Positions 1 to 11,481 are shown, counted from the first letter of the stretch. The stretch: 64,000 nucleotides of DNA from Rhodanobacter sp. (GCA_004298505.1 SCRO01000023.1:73033-137032), one strand, 5' to 3'. The notes: generated by a model not told the origin, from the letters alone. Made by a program: numbers and translations.

Positions 1-744
1 GAAGGCTTCTGCGAGCACTATTCATCGGCATTCACCGTCTTGATGCGCGCGGCAGGTATCCCCGCGCGCGTGGTCACCGGCTACCAGGGCGGGTACTGGA
101 ACAAGCTGGGTGACTACCTGCTGGTACGCAACTCCGACGCGCACGCCTGGAGCGAGGTGTGGTTGGCCGGGCGTGGCTGGGTGCGGGTCGATCCCACCGC
201 CGCGGTGCGACCGGAACGGGTCAGCCTGGGAGCGGCGGCGGCCGCCGGCGACCAGCTGGGCTGGTACCACCGCGACTGGCTGCAGGATTTCAGGAATCGC
301 TGGGATGTTGTCAACCGATGGTGGGATCAGGCCGTTACCGGTTTTGATGCGCTTCGCCAGCGCAGCCTGTTGACGCCTTTCGGTATCCGCGACACCGATA
401 CGACGACTCTCGGCGTGCTGCTTGCGATCGGTACCACGCTGTTCATCGCCATCGGGTTGGCCTGGGCGCTGCTGCGGCGGCAATCACGCGATCCGCTGCG
501 CCAGGCGCTACGGGAACTGGAACGCAAGCTGGCTCGCAGGCGTCTTGCGCGCCACGTTGGAGAAGGCCCGCAGCACTACCTGAGTCGTGCGGCGCGGGCG
601 CTGCCATCGCAGCGCGAAGAACTGGCGGCATTGACGAGACGTTATCTGGATCTGCGCTACGCTCATGACGAAGCGCCGCCTGAATCGGTCCATGTATTTC
701 GGCGCGCCGTGCGGGATTTTCGGGTGAAGAACGTGGTCAAATGA
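1..744 (+). CDS. TgpA-type transglutaminase-like membrane protein (3' part)
   Basis: The reading frame is open from base 1, so only the last 247 codons are visible. The start of the visible part carries the transglutaminase core: Cys in EGFCEHY, His in SDAHAWSEVW and Asp in VRVDPTA form the papain-like triad. A single membrane segment follows (about visible residues 138-160, GVLLAIGTTLFIAIG), then a basic cytoplasmic tail as in TgpA proteins. Family members have several N-terminal membrane helices and an outward-facing catalytic domain, and probably act on envelope substrates. The stop overlaps no known gene, and the lipoprotein gene starts about 48 bases further on. Confidence 0.85.
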   Translation, partial: EGFCEHYSSAFTVLMRAAGIPARVVTGYQGGYWNKLGDYLLVRNSDAHAWSEVWLAGRGWVRVDPTAAVRPERVSLGAAAAAGDQLGWYHRDWLQDFRNRWDVVNRWWDQAVTGFDALRQRSLLTPFGIRDTDTTTLGVLLAIGTTLFIAIGLAWALLRRQSRDPLRQALRELERKLARRRLARHVGEGPQHYLSRAARALPSQREELAALTRRYLDLRYAHDEAPPESVHVFRRAVRDFRVKNVVK

Positions 745-791
745 ATATCAACGCGATGGCGAATGCCATCGATACTGACGGAGAAACCCTC

Positions 792-1349
792 ATGCCTCTG
801 TACCGCCCGCTCACTCTCGTCGCCGCCATTGCCGTGCTGGGCGGTTGCGCGACGATTCCCAAGCCGCTGCAAGGTAATTACGCCAACGTCACCACCGCCA
901 GCGCGCAACAGGGTGGCGCCGGCGGCACCCAGGTGCGTTGGGGTGGCGAGATCATCAAGACTGAGCCTGGTTTGCAGCAAACCTGCTTCTACGTGCTTTC
1001 GCGCCCGCTGGACAGCCAGGCGCGACCCAAGCCGGGCAATGCCGGTGAAAACGAGGGGCGCTTCGTCGCCTGCCGTACCGGTTTCTACGATCCTGAGGTG
1101 TTCACCCACGGACGCGAGTTGACCGTGACTGGTACGCTACACGGCACCGTGACCAAGAAGATCGGCGACTACGATTACCCCTACCCGCGAGTCGAGGCCA
1201 ACGTGGTCTACCTGTGGCCCAAACGCCAAGTCTACGCTGCCTATCCGCCAGGCTACTATGACCCATTCTGGGGTCCGGGCTTCGGCCCGTACTGGGGCAG
1301 CCCGTGGGATTATCCCTACTGGGGCGGCCCGTGGGGTTACCGCTACTAG
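792..1349 (+). CDS. Slp-family outer membrane lipoprotein
   Basis: A 185-residue lipoprotein. I chose the ATG at 792 because a GGAGA ribosome site lies just upstream and the product then opens with a normal lipoprotein signal peptide ending in the lipobox LGGC (Cys19). An upstream in-frame ATG at 741 would bury the signal peptide. The central part resembles the Slp/YeaY family (starvation-induced outer membrane lipoproteins). The last 40 residues are extremely rich in Tyr, Trp, Pro and Gly, with repeated PYWG/PWGY-like units, an unusual tail for this family. It converges on the HIT gene. Confidence 0.85.
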   Translation: MPLYRPLTLVAAIAVLGGCATIPKPLQGNYANVTTASAQQGGAGGTQVRWGGEIIKTEPGLQQTCFYVLSRPLDSQARPKPGNAGENEGRFVACRTGFYDPEVFTHGRELTVTGTLHGTVTKKIGDYDYPYPRVEANVVYLWPKRQVYAAYPPGYYDPFWGPGFGPYWGSPWDYPYWGGPWGYRY

Positions 1350-1419
1350 CAGCGTGGGCCGTAGAAATTCCTGGGTACGCAAGCCGGCGTTTTCTTAGTG
1401 CGCCTCTTGCGCATCAGGC

Positions 1420-1764
1420 TCAGCCCGGTGGCCAATGCATTTTCCGGCCGGCCAACAAGTGCACGTGAATGTGGAACACGGTCTGACCGCCATCCTCGTT
1501 GCAATTGATTACGGCGCGATAACCCCGTTCGGCAAGGCCTTCCCGTTTGGCGTAAGCTGCCGCCGCCAGCAGCAATTTGCCCAGCAACGACGCCTGCTCG
1601 GGCGTGGCGTCGTTGAGTGTGGCCAGCGCTTGCTTGGGGATGAACAGCACATGCACCGGCGCCTGCGGGTTCACGTCACGAAACCCGAGTACATCAGCGT
1701 CCTCGTAGACGATATCGGCGGGAATCTCGTGGCGGATGATCTTGCTGAAAATGGTCTCGCTCAT
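1420..1764 (-). CDS. HIT-domain purine nucleoside phosphoramidase, HinT-like
   Basis: A 114-residue histidine-triad protein. The signature HIHVH followed by LLAGR is near the C terminus, and the N-terminal SKIIRHEIPADIVYED stretch is typical of the HinT branch, which hydrolyses AMP-lysine-type phosphoramidates. The start at 1764 is supported by an AAAAGGAG ribosome site. The frame stays open further upstream, but that part overlaps recR. It is the last gene of a dnaX-ybaB-recR-HIT group and may be cotranscribed with it. Confidence 0.93.
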   Translation of the reverse strand: MSETIFSKIIRHEIPADIVYEDADVLGFRDVNPQAPVHVLFIPKQALATLNDATPEQASLLGKLLLAAAAYAKREGLAERGYRAVINCNEDGGQTVFHIHVHLLAGRKMHWPPG

Positions 1765-1804
1765 GCTTGGCTCCTTTTGATGATTCGAATCAACCATGGC
1801 CGAT

Positions 1805-2404
1805 TCAGTCCAGCAACTGTCGGCCGCCGAACGCATGCGCCAGCGTGTTGCGGTCGACGTATTCAAGTTCGCCACCCAAGGGTACGCCGTAGGCGAGCCG
1901 GGTCGGTCGTACGCCGCCTGCACGTGCCAGCTGGGCCAAGTAGTGTGCGGTCGCGTCGCCCTCTACCGTGGGATTGGTGGCTATGATCAATTCCTCGATT
2001 TCGCCCTCGCCCAGGCGCTCGGTGAGCTGCGCCAGCCCCAGTTCTTCCGGCCCCAGTCCGTCCAGCGGCGACAGGTGGCCCATCAGCACGAAATACTGGC
2101 CGCGGTAACCGGTGGCCTGCTCGATCGCCGCCAGCTCGGTCGGTGACTCCACCACGCACATCACCTGACGATCACGACTGCTGCTGGCACACAGTGTGCA
2201 CAACGGATCCTCGCTAAAGTTGCGGCAACGCTTGCAATGACCGATCCGCTCCATCGCCTGCGCCATCACGCTGGCGAGTTTCAAACCGCGCTCGCGCTCG
2301 CGCTCCAGCAAATGGAACGCCATTCGTTGCGCACTCTTGCCGCCCACGCCAGGCAGGCAGCGCAACGCTTCGATCAGTTCGGCAAGGAGGGGAGAGCCGT
2401 TCAT
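1805..2404 (-). CDS. recR: Recombination mediator RecR
   Basis: 199 residues, the usual RecR length. In order it has an N-terminal helix-hairpin-helix region ([16 protein letters not shown]), a four-cysteine zinc finger (CKRC...CTLC) and a Toprim domain ([12 protein letters not shown], then [12 protein letters not shown]). RecR works with RecO and RecF to load RecA onto SSB-coated single-stranded DNA at gaps. The start was placed at MNGSPLL because conservation begins there. The usual dnaX-ybaB-recR order is present, but the ybaB-recR gap is widened by a repeat element. Confidence 0.96.
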   Translation of the reverse strand: MNGSPLLAELIEALRCLPGVGGKSAQRMAFHLLERERERGLKLASVMAQAMERIGHCKRCRNFSEDPLCTLCASSSRDRQVMCVVESPTELAAIEQATGYRGQYFVLMGHLSPLDGLGPEELGLAQLTERLGEGEIEELIIATNPTVEGDATAHYLAQLARAGGVRPTRLAYGVPLGGELEYVDRNTLAHAFGGRQLLD

Positions 2405-2408
2405 TGGC

Positions 2409-2513
2409 TTTTGTCCGGGAATAGAGAATGGAGAATGGGGAATCGGAAGATCGAGAGCATGAGCCACCGCGCTCTGCCTTTACCATTTCCGCCGCCCTAT
2501 TTCCGATTCCCGG
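2409..2513. repeat. Heptad GRGAATN repeat with inverted arm
   Basis: The ybaB-recR gap holds 7-base units of the form GRGAATN (GGGAATA, GAGAATG, GAGAATG, GGGAATC). GGGAATCGGAA at 2438-2448 has a perfect inverted partner, TTCCGATTCCC, at 2501-2511, so transcripts could form a stable hairpin between ybaB and recR. A second copy of the same architecture lies at 62261-62415. I do not recognise a mobile gene with it. Confidence 0.7.
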
Positions 2514-2515
2514 CC

Positions 2516-2842
2516 TCAAAACGGCATCTTGAAGCCGGCCGGCAGGTTCATTCCGGCAGTGACCCCGCCGAGCTTGTCCTTGCTGGCCTGGGCCACCTTA
2601 TTCACCGCGTCGTTGACGGCGGCGGCGACCAGATCCTCGGCCATTTCGGGGTCATCGGCGAAAGTCTGCCGATCGATCTGCACCCGACGCACCTCGTGGG
2701 TACCGGTCATCACCACGCTGACCAGGCCGCCGCCGGCGCTGCCGGTAACTTCGAGCTTGGCGAGTTCCTCCTGCGCACGCTTCATGTCTTCCTGCATGCG
2801 CTGGGCTTGCTGCATCAACTGACCGATCTGTCCTTTCATCAT
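2516..2842 (-). CDS. YbaB/EbfC nucleoid-associated protein
   Basis: 108 residues of the YbaB/EbfC family, small dimeric DNA-binding proteins with a tweezer-like fold. The N-terminal helix ([20 protein letters not shown]) is rich in Met and Gln, and the motif GLVSVVMTG is in the middle. The start ATG overlaps the dnaX stop (ATGA), which implies translational coupling. A second ATG directly follows and could be used instead. The family is almost always encoded between dnaX and recR, as here. Confidence 0.95.
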   Translation of the reverse strand: MMKGQIGQLMQQAQRMQEDMKRAQEELAKLEVTGSAGGGLVSVVMTGTHEVRRVQIDRQTFADDPEMAEDLVAAAVNDAVNKVAQASKDKLGGVTAGMNLPAGFKMPF

Positions 2843-4533
2843 ATGGCTCCGGGTTCACTGCTCAAGGGTTTGACCGATTGCGGCACCACGCGCGCGCCAA
2901 AATCGCGTTTCAAGGTCTGCACCAGCGGATCGTCCTCGATGGCCTGTTCGGCCGCAGCCTGCGCGCTGTCGCGTGCCTGCGCGGCGCGTGCTGCCGGGGT
3001 CTGCGCTGTCGCCGCCTGGCTCTGGTTGACGAAGCGCAGGCGGATACGCTCCCCCATCGCCTCGCCGATGCGCTCTTCCATCTGGCTGACCATCGGCTCG
3101 ACGGCCATGCCCATGTGCGTGGGCTGCAACGCCAGCACCAGGGTCTGGCCATCGCGCTCGCGCAGTACGGCATTCTGCGCCAGCACGCTGAACGGGCCGC
3201 GCAGGCCGGCGCGCTCGATCAGTGCCTCCCAATCCGGCAGACCATTCGCATCCCGTGTCATCGGCGCGGGCGCAGCGCTGTTCGGCATCGGTGCAGCAGT
3301 CAGTAACGCAGACGAGGCCTGCTGGCGGGGCGCAGCAGCTGGCGCCCTGGCAGGTGGAGTCTGCCTGGAGGATGCGCGCCTCGGCGCGCTCGCCGCTGCG
3401 CGACCTGCCGGTGCCGGTCGCGCTACGCGTTCAACCGGCGCAGCATCGCCCGGTCGGAACGCCAGCATGCGCAACAGCGCCATCTCGAAGCCAGTGCGCG
3501 CATCCGGCGCCAGCAGGAGATCACGCCGACCCGCGGTGGCGATCTGGTAATACAACTGCACGTCTTCCGCAGGGATCCGCTCGGCAAGCGCCGCCAGTAC
3601 GGTATCGTCGTCGCCGTCCTGTTCCGGCCGATAGCCGGGAACCAGCTGGATCAGCTGCAGCCGGTGCAGCACGCTGGCGACATCGTCCAGCACGCCGCCG
3701 AAATCCGGCGAGTACGAGGCGATCTGGGTGCATTCGGCGAGCAATCGATCGCCATTACCGTCTGCCAGCGCATCCAGCACGCCGAGCACTTGCCCGCGCG
3801 CCACGCTGCCAAGCATGGTGCGCACGTCATCCGCATGCAGCGCACCGCCGCCGTACGCAATGGCCTGATCCAGCAATGACAAGCCGTCGCGCAGCGAGCC
3901 GTCGGCCGCACGCGCCAGCTCGCCGATTGCACTGTCCTCGTAGCTGATGTTCTCTGCGGCCAGGATGTGGCGCATCTGGCCGGAGATCTGCTCGGGCAGC
4001 AAGCGCTTGAGATTGAACTTCAGGCAGCGCGACAGCACCGTCACCGGCAGCTTCTGCGGATCGGTCGTAGCCAGCAGGAACTTCACGTGCGGTGGGGGCT
4101 CTTCCAGTGTCTTCAGCAACGCATTGAACGCGTTCTTCGACAGCATGTGCACCTCGTCGATCAGGTACACCTTGAAACGGCCTCGCGACGGCGCGTATTG
4201 TGCGTTCTCGATCACCTCACGCACATCGTCCACGCCGGTGTTGCTGGCCGCGTCGATCTCCAGCAGGTCGACAAAACGCCCTTCGTCCACGGCGGTGCAT
4301 ACCGAGCATTCGCCGCAGGGATCCGCCGACTGACCGCGCTCGCAGTTCAGCGACTTGGCGAAGATGCGCGCAATCGTGGTCTTGCCGACACCGCGGGTGC
4401 CGGTGAACAGGTAGGCGTGATGCATGCGCCCGGTATCCAGCGCATGGGTCAGTGCGCGCACCACGTGTTCCTGCCCAACCAGTTCGGCGAACTTGCGCGG
4501 GCGCCACTTGCGGGCGAGTACTTGATAGGACAT
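2839..4533 (-). CDS. dnaX: DNA polymerase III subunits gamma/tau
   Basis: 564 residues. The ATG at 4533 gives the conserved N terminus [12 protein letters not shown]. The AAA+ clamp-loader ATPase follows: Walker [10 protein letters not shown], a four-cysteine zinc module (CERG...CGEC...C), the DEVH box ([10 protein letters not shown]) and the sensor region [12 protein letters not shown] long Ala/Pro-rich linker (about residues 370-440) leads to the tau domain that contacts the polymerase core. No A-rich slippery site like the one E. coli uses to make gamma is visible, so this gene may make only tau. Confidence 0.96.
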   Translation of the reverse strand: MSYQVLARKWRPRKFAELVGQEHVVRALTHALDTGRMHHAYLFTGTRGVGKTTIARIFAKSLNCERGQSADPCGECSVCTAVDEGRFVDLLEIDAASNTGVDDVREVIENAQYAPSRGRFKVYLIDEVHMLSKNAFNALLKTLEEPPPHVKFLLATTDPQKLPVTVLSRCLKFNLKRLLPEQISGQMRHILAAENISYEDSAIGELARAADGSLRDGLSLLDQAIAYGGGALHADDVRTMLGSVARGQVLGVLDALADGNGDRLLAECTQIASYSPDFGGVLDDVASVLHRLQLIQLVPGYRPEQDGDDDTVLAALAERIPAEDVQLYYQIATAGRRDLLLAPDARTGFEMALLRMLAFRPGDAAPVERVARPAPAGRAAASAPRRASSRQTPPARAPAAAPRQQASSALLTAAPMPNSAAPAPMTRDANGLPDWEALIERAGLRGPFSVLAQNAVLRERDGQTLVLALQPTHMGMAVEPMVSQMEERIGEAMGERIRLRFVNQSQAATAQTPAARAAQARDSAQAAAEQAIEDDPLVQTLKRDFGARVVPQSVKPLSSEPGAI

Positions 4534-4610
4534 GGCTACCAACGTGGGGACAAAGGTCGATTGTGCCAAGTCGGCGCGCGCAAGTCAGCAAACGGCTGGT
4601 CCGAAATGGC

Positions 4611-4720
4611 GGCAGCCCCGCCAGCCACACCCCGGCACCCGAATCATTCGCTACCGTTGCTTCCTTCCGGACCTGGCGGAGTTTGCGAACTATCGTCGCG
4701 GGGGGACCGACGGGGCCACC
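4611..4720 (-). ncRNA. ffs: Signal recognition particle 4.5S RNA
   Basis: On the minus strand the apical domain GGTCCGGAAGGAAGCA is unmistakable. It is followed by GGGTGCCGGG and GCTGGCGGGGC, which match the 3' arm of the E. coli 4.5S RNA. The ends pair (GGTGGCCCC at 4720-4712 with GGGGCTGCC at 4619-4611), giving one long hairpin of about 110 nt. It binds Ffh and targets nascent membrane proteins to SecYEG. It lies between dnaX and tRNA-Ser on the same strand. Confidence 0.95.
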
Positions 4721-4733
4721 ATGGACGTCAAGC

Positions 4734-4766
4734 GCTGGCGCTTGGTTGTTTTGTTGTTGCGCCAGC
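4734..4766 (-). other. Hairpin between tRNA-Ser and 4.5S RNA
   Basis: Perfect 8-bp arms (GCTGGCGC / GCGCCAGC) enclose a 17-base loop that is purely A/C on the transcribed minus strand. It falls between the tRNA and the SRP RNA. It could separate the two by RNase processing or act as a weak terminator; there is no U-run after it. Confidence 0.45.
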
Positions 4767-4793
4767 TTCAGGCTGTCGCATTTACTGCGAAAC

Positions 4794-4886
4794 TGGCGGA
4801 GAGGGCGGGATTCGAACCCGCGATACGGGTATAAGCCGTATACACACTTTCCAGGCGTGCTCCTTCAACCACTCGGACACCTCTCC
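4794..4886 (-). tRNA. tRNA-Ser (anticodon GGA)
   Basis: A type II tRNA of 93 bases including an encoded CCA. The acceptor stem GGAGAGG/CCTCTCC, the D arm GTCCGAGTGG, the anticodon loop CTGGAAA (GGA at 4852-4850), a long variable arm and the T arm GGTTCGAATCC are all visible. It reads UCC/UCU codons. A good sigma-70 promoter lies upstream at 4939-4967. Confidence 0.97.
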
Positions 4887-4938
4887 ACATGGATGAAACC
4901 GCCTTTGCCGCGCGAACGTCGCCCGGCAAAGAAGCGGA

Positions 4939-4967
4939 AGAATAGCTGCAAGGCCGCGGGCAGGCAA
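4939..4967 (-). promoter_or_regulatory. Promoter of tRNA-Ser
   Basis: On the minus strand TTGCCT (4967-4962) and TATTCT (4944-4939) are separated by exactly 17 bases, about 50 bases upstream of the tRNA 5' end. It probably also serves the 4.5S RNA if the two are cotranscribed. Confidence 0.6.
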
Positions 4968-4985
4968 GCGAAAAACGTGCCCACT

Positions 4986-5744
4986 TCAACCGGCGTCAAC
5001 TCGCGCTGACGAGGGCGCAGCCACGGCGATTCGCTGATCTTTGGCGGCAACGCGGTAACCGCGCGCGGCCAGCGCATCGCCGTCGGCAGCGCTGCCGTAG
5101 TGGTACAACAGCAACTGCGAGCGCAGATCATCGGAGTACTCGCGCTCGATGTCGTCGATGCCGGTGTGCGAGGGATTACCGACCAGGCTACAATCGTGCG
5201 CGATCACCATGTCGCCACCGCTGTATCGCGCAAGCACCTCGGGGATCGGGCGAGTATCGCCGGTGAAGGCGAAACTTCCCTCCAGCGCCAGACCATAAGA
5301 CGTGCCTGGCGCATGGTGTCGGGTAGCGAAGATGTCGAACCACAAGCCGTCCAACCAGAAACCGCGCGTGCACGGCACCAATCGGAACGCCTCCCAGAAG
5401 TTCACGCCGCCCTCGGCCAGCGCACCGGGATAATCGGCCACCCTCGCCTGCAGCCACGGGATCAGGGCCGCATGGGCGAACAATCGGGTGTTGCCGCGGC
5501 GATCGGGATCGAACCACAGCTTGAAGAACAGCTGCTCGAGCCCGGCCACGTGATCCATATGGGTATGCGTGATGAACAGGGCCGGCGGCAAGGCGTGGTA
5601 AGCCGCCGTATAGCGATCGAGCGTGTCGGGGCCGCAGTCGACCAGCAGCACGGGTTGGCCCGCGCGCTCCAATACCATCGCGGAGGAGCCCAGCGCCGCG
5701 GCGTGCGCCGCGCCCACTCCGAGGAAATGCAGATGCCAGTTCAT
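4986..5744 (-). CDS. MBL-fold metallo-hydrolase
   Basis: 252 residues of the metallo-beta-lactamase superfamily. The metal motif ITHTHMDHVAG is near residue 60, further ligands are ATRHHAPG and FTGDTRPIP, and the final His is in LLLYHYGS. Overall it resembles RNase Z/PhnP-like hydrolases; the substrate cannot be read from sequence. Its ATG overlaps the stop of the Kdo kinase gene (ATGA), so the two are translationally coupled, which hints at a link to LPS assembly without proving it. Confidence 0.88.
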   Translation of the reverse strand: MNWHLHFLGVGAAHAAALGSSAMVLERAGQPVLLVDCGPDTLDRYTAAYHALPPALFITHTHMDHVAGLEQLFFKLWFDPDRRGNTRLFAHAALIPWLQARVADYPGALAEGGVNFWEAFRLVPCTRGFWLDGLWFDIFATRHHAPGTSYGLALEGSFAFTGDTRPIPEVLARYSGGDMVIAHDCSLVGNPSHTGIDDIEREYSDDLRSQLLLYHYGSAADGDALAARGYRVAAKDQRIAVAAPSSARVDAG

Positions 5745-6472
5745 GACGTCAGTGTGCGCTCATGGTGATGCAACAGTGGTTGCCAGATATCCTGTTCGAA
5801 CTGCGCTTCACTTTCGCTGGCGGCACCGAGCTTGAATAGGGATCGTCGCAGGCGCCGCAGGTTGGAGCGTTGCCATGCCGCGGCCGGGATACGCTGCCGA
5901 CCGCGATCGAAGTCGATCAAGTGCAGACCGGCAGACGACACCAGGATGTTGTGTGCGTTCAGATCCGCATGCCAGATGCCGGCGCGGTGAAAGCGCCCGA
6001 TTACCGCTCCGACTTCCCCGGCCAGCGCGTGATCGAGACGCCGCGCAGCCAGGCATTCGGCAAGCGTCTGTGCCTCGGCGATGCGCTGGGTAATCAGGTC
6101 GGCGCGGTAAAACAGGCCCTGCCGTTGGTAGCGCGCCGCGACCACCAGCGGCCCGGGCAACCCCAGTCGGGCGATTTCCGCCAGCAACCGGAACTCCCTG
6201 AACGGCCGCGTCCGGTCGGCGCCAGTCCAAAGATAGCGATCGCCCAGCAGCGCCCTAACCAAGCCGCCGCGTCGATAGTGGCGCAATACGCAATCGCCAA
6301 GCGGGGTTTTGATGATCGCCACGCCGCCGCGGCCACCCGCCTGCACACGTAGGGCGTTGCGCGCACGCCAGTAATCGGGCGCAAACCAGTCATCTCCGAC
6401 TTGTGGTGGCCCCGCGGCGTCGCACAGAATCGCGCCGCGGGCGTCTTGCTGCATGCGTTCGTGCATCATCAT
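5741..6472 (-). CDS. kdkA: 3-deoxy-D-manno-octulosonic acid (Kdo) kinase
   Basis: About 243 residues of the KdkA/WaaP kinase family. It phosphorylates the single Kdo of the LPS inner core at position 4. Visible motifs are the kinase lysine region GGVAIIK, the catalytic loop WHADLNAHNILV and the metal Asp in LHLIDFDRG. Three consecutive ATGs start at 6472, 6469 and 6466; the third has the best spacing to an AGG ribosome site. The gene is divergent from the heptosyltransferase with only 35 bases between, an LPS-core pairing known in Xanthomonadales. Confidence 0.9.
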   Translation of the reverse strand: MMMHERMQQDARGAILCDAAGPPQVGDDWFAPDYWRARNALRVQAGGRGGVAIIKTPLGDCVLRHYRRGGLVRALLGDRYLWTGADRTRPFREFRLLAEIARLGLPGPLVVAARYQRQGLFYRADLITQRIAEAQTLAECLAARRLDHALAGEVGAVIGRFHRAGIWHADLNAHNILVSSAGLHLIDFDRGRQRIPAAAWQRSNLRRLRRSLFKLGAASESEAQFEQDIWQPLLHHHERTLTS

Positions 6473-6507
6473 GCCTGGTGATCGACCACGGATTCTAACC
6501 CAGCCCC

Positions 6508-7551
6508 ATGACCCATCCTGCTTCCATCTGCCTGTTGCGCACATCCGCCATCGGTGATGTCACCCATGTCGTGCCATTGCTGCGCACTCTGCAGCAGGCA
6601 TGGCCGCAGACATCACTGACCTGGATCGTCGGCAAACTCGAACGCAAGCTGGTCGGGGACCTACCCGGCGTCGAATTCATCACCTTCGACAAGGCGGCGG
6701 GTTGGGATGGCATGCGCGCGGTGCATGCCGCCCTGCGCGGGCGACGCTTCGATGCGCTGCTGCAGATGCAGGTGGCCATGCGCTCGAACCTGTTGAGCCT
6801 GCGCATCAGGGCCACTCGTCGCATCGGCTACGACCGCGCCCGAGCGAAGGATCTGCACGGCCTGGTCATCAACGAGCGCATCCCGGCACGCAGCGGCGAA
6901 CACGTGCTCGATGCCATTGGCAGTTTCTGCGAGCCGCTGGGCCTGCAGCAGACGACCGTGCGCTGGGACATTCCCATTCCCGACGAGGCGCATGCCTGGG
7001 CTGCCGACCAATTGCCGGGGGACACACCGACCTTGCTGGTCAGTCCGACCTCCAGCCATGTGCTGCGCAATTGGCGGCCCGAGCGCTATGCCGCAGTGAT
7101 GGATCACGTCGCCTCGCGCGGTTGGCGGGTGGCGTTGATCGGCGGCTCGTCGGCGACCGAGCGGGCGATGGCCGATGCGGTGCTCGCAACGTGTCGGCAC
7201 CAGCCGCTCGACCTCACCGGCAAGGACACCCTGAAGAAGCTGATGGCGCTGTTCACGCGGGCGCAACTGCTGCTGGGCCCCGACTCGGGACCGATGCACA
7301 TGGCCAACAGCGTAGGCACGCGCGTGCTTGGCCTGCATGCGGCCAGCAACCCGGATCGATCCGGCCCCTACTCCGACCGGCGCTGGTGCGTGAACAAGTA
7401 CGACGCGGCTGCCCGCAAGTACCTGGGCAAGCCAGCCAGCGAGATTCCCTGGGGCAGCAAGATTGAAAAGCCCGGGGTGATGGATCTGATCGGAGTTGAT
7501 GACGTGATCGAGCGCTACGAGACGGCCGCACGCAACCTCCAACTGCCTTAG
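6508..7551 (+). CDS. Glycosyltransferase family 9 (LPS heptosyltransferase, OpsX-like)
   Basis: 347 residues. GT9 features are the N-terminal LLRTSAIGDVTHVVPLLRTL, the donor-binding region SSHVLRNWRPERYAAV and GPDSGPMHMANSVGT. GT9 enzymes transfer ADP-heptose to the LPS inner core. The sequence looks most like OpsX of Xanthomonas, which adds the first heptose. It probably shares a short divergent promoter region with kdkA. The heptose position is inferred from family resemblance. Confidence 0.88.
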   Translation: MTHPASICLLRTSAIGDVTHVVPLLRTLQQAWPQTSLTWIVGKLERKLVGDLPGVEFITFDKAAGWDGMRAVHAALRGRRFDALLQMQVAMRSNLLSLRIRATRRIGYDRARAKDLHGLVINERIPARSGEHVLDAIGSFCEPLGLQQTTVRWDIPIPDEAHAWAADQLPGDTPTLLVSPTSSHVLRNWRPERYAAVMDHVASRGWRVALIGGSSATERAMADAVLATCRHQPLDLTGKDTLKKLMALFTRAQLLLGPDSGPMHMANSVGTRVLGLHAASNPDRSGPYSDRRWCVNKYDAAARKYLGKPASEIPWGSKIEKPGVMDLIGVDDVIERYETAARNLQLP

Positions 7552-7573
7552 CGGGCGCTCTGGCGGGTCGGCA

Positions 7574-8503
7574 TCACGCGCCCGTGCTGCGCACCCGCAG
7601 ACCCGGGCGCTGCCGTGCCAGCTCGCGCAGCAGTTCCGCAAACGCCTGCAGGTCGTCGTGCCAGGGCGAGGCGTCACGCCAGTACAAGGCGATTTCGCGG
7701 CCACTGGCCGGCCCCTTGAGCTTTGCCTGCACGATGCCGGGCATTGAGGCCAGCCGCTCGTGTGCCAGTGCGGGAACCAGCGCATAGCCGCCGCGCAGGC
7801 CGACCAGGGCCGCCAGGCTCTCCAGGCTGACGTCCTGCACATGGCCATGTTCGTCACCATCCAGTCCGTCGGCATGGCTTTCCGCCATCAAGATGGCTTC
7901 GGCTGGATCGAGTTGATCGAGCCCGATGCTGCGCTGCCCAGCCAGGGGGTGATCCGAGCGCAGCATCAGCTCCCACGGCTCGAAAAAAAGTGGACGTATG
8001 CCGATCCCGCTGACGGCAGCAGCTGGCGGCGCCAGTACGGCGTCCAGTTCGCCTTCGCGCAAACGGCGCAGCAGGCCGCGCGGCTTGCCCTCGGAGATAC
8101 TCAACCGCGCACCCGGGAAGTGCTGTGGAAACGGCGCGATCAAGTGTGGCAGCAGATACGGCCCGAGCGAGGCCGGCACGCCAAGCCGCAATGCCCCACC
8201 GAAGGCCACTTCGCCAGCGCGGGCGAGCTGCTGCAAATGCTCGGCGGCGGCCAGCACCGCATCGATCTGCAGCAGCAGGCGCTGGCCGCCGGCCGTGGCC
8301 ACCACCCGACGACCACCGCGTTCGAACAAGGGTGCGCCCAGGGCCTGCTCGACCTTCTGCACTTGGTGCGACAGGCCGGACGGACTGATGTGCATGACAC
8401 GCGCCGCACTGTTGAAGCTGCCCTGGCGATGGACAGCCTGCACCAGCGCGAGGTCGCGCAGCGAGACGGCGGCGAGGTTGGTCGAAATCATCGAACGCTG
8501 CAT
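7574..8503 (-). CDS. LysR-family regulator, OxyR-like but cysteine-free
   Basis: 309 residues. The N-terminal winged helix-turn-helix (FNSAARVMHISPSGLSHQVQ) and the effector domain GPYLLPHLIAPFPQHFPG match the OxyR branch. OxyR senses peroxide with two cysteines, but this protein has no cysteine at all. The equivalent loop reads ESHADGLDGDEHGH, rich in Asp, Glu and His. It therefore cannot use the classical disulfide switch. It is divergent from aconitase acnA, about 240 bases away, and might control it. An alternative start is Met5 (8491). Confidence 0.85.
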   Translation of the reverse strand: MQRSMISTNLAAVSLRDLALVQAVHRQGSFNSAARVMHISPSGLSHQVQKVEQALGAPLFERGGRRVVATAGGQRLLLQIDAVLAAAEHLQQLARAGEVAFGGALRLGVPASLGPYLLPHLIAPFPQHFPGARLSISEGKPRGLLRRLREGELDAVLAPPAAAVSGIGIRPLFFEPWELMLRSDHPLAGQRSIGLDQLDPAEAILMAESHADGLDGDEHGHVQDVSLESLAALVGLRGGYALVPALAHERLASMPGIVQAKLKGPASGREIALYWRDASPWHDDLQAFAELLRELARQRPGLRVRSTGA

Positions 8504-8746
8504 GTCGTCAAAGGCGTTTGTCTGGAGTCCGGATCACGGGCAAGCTGTCTGGCGCACAGCGACTTCCTGGCCAGGAAGCGAAGTCTAACCGGCGCGAGGA
8601 CCTGGCAGGCGTTCGGCCTCGCACGAAGTTTCCTCTACGCCAGGCGCACCATGTTTGAGCGATAATTGCCGTTTCGCCCGGTCAGCACCCCTCTGCAACA
8701 CGCTTGCCATTCATCCCAGCCGCAGGATTCAGCCAGGAGCAACACC

Positions 8747-11434
<2,688 letters not shown>

Positions 11435-11452
11435 CATCCCGGTTCTGCGCTG

Positions 11453-11481
11453 AAGCCGCCCCGGAACCGGGGCGGCTTTTT
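11453..11481 (+). terminator. Rho-independent terminator after acnA
   Basis: AAGCCGCCCCGG, an AA loop, CCGGGGCGGCTT and a run of T: a 12-bp stem 19 bases after the acnA stop. Confidence 0.92.

Noticed and set aside
1350-1419. Terminator between the Slp and HIT genes
   Set aside because: Only a 5-bp inverted repeat (TGCGC/GCGCA) without a U-run; too weak to annotate.
2237-3550. 437-codon open frame on the plus strand
   Set aside because: It lies antisense to recR, ybaB and dnaX, which are certain. High GC makes long shadow frames; no conserved domain is visible.
2839-4533. Programmed frameshift in dnaX
   Set aside because: No A-run slippery site followed by a hairpin could be found by eye; no evidence for a gamma product.
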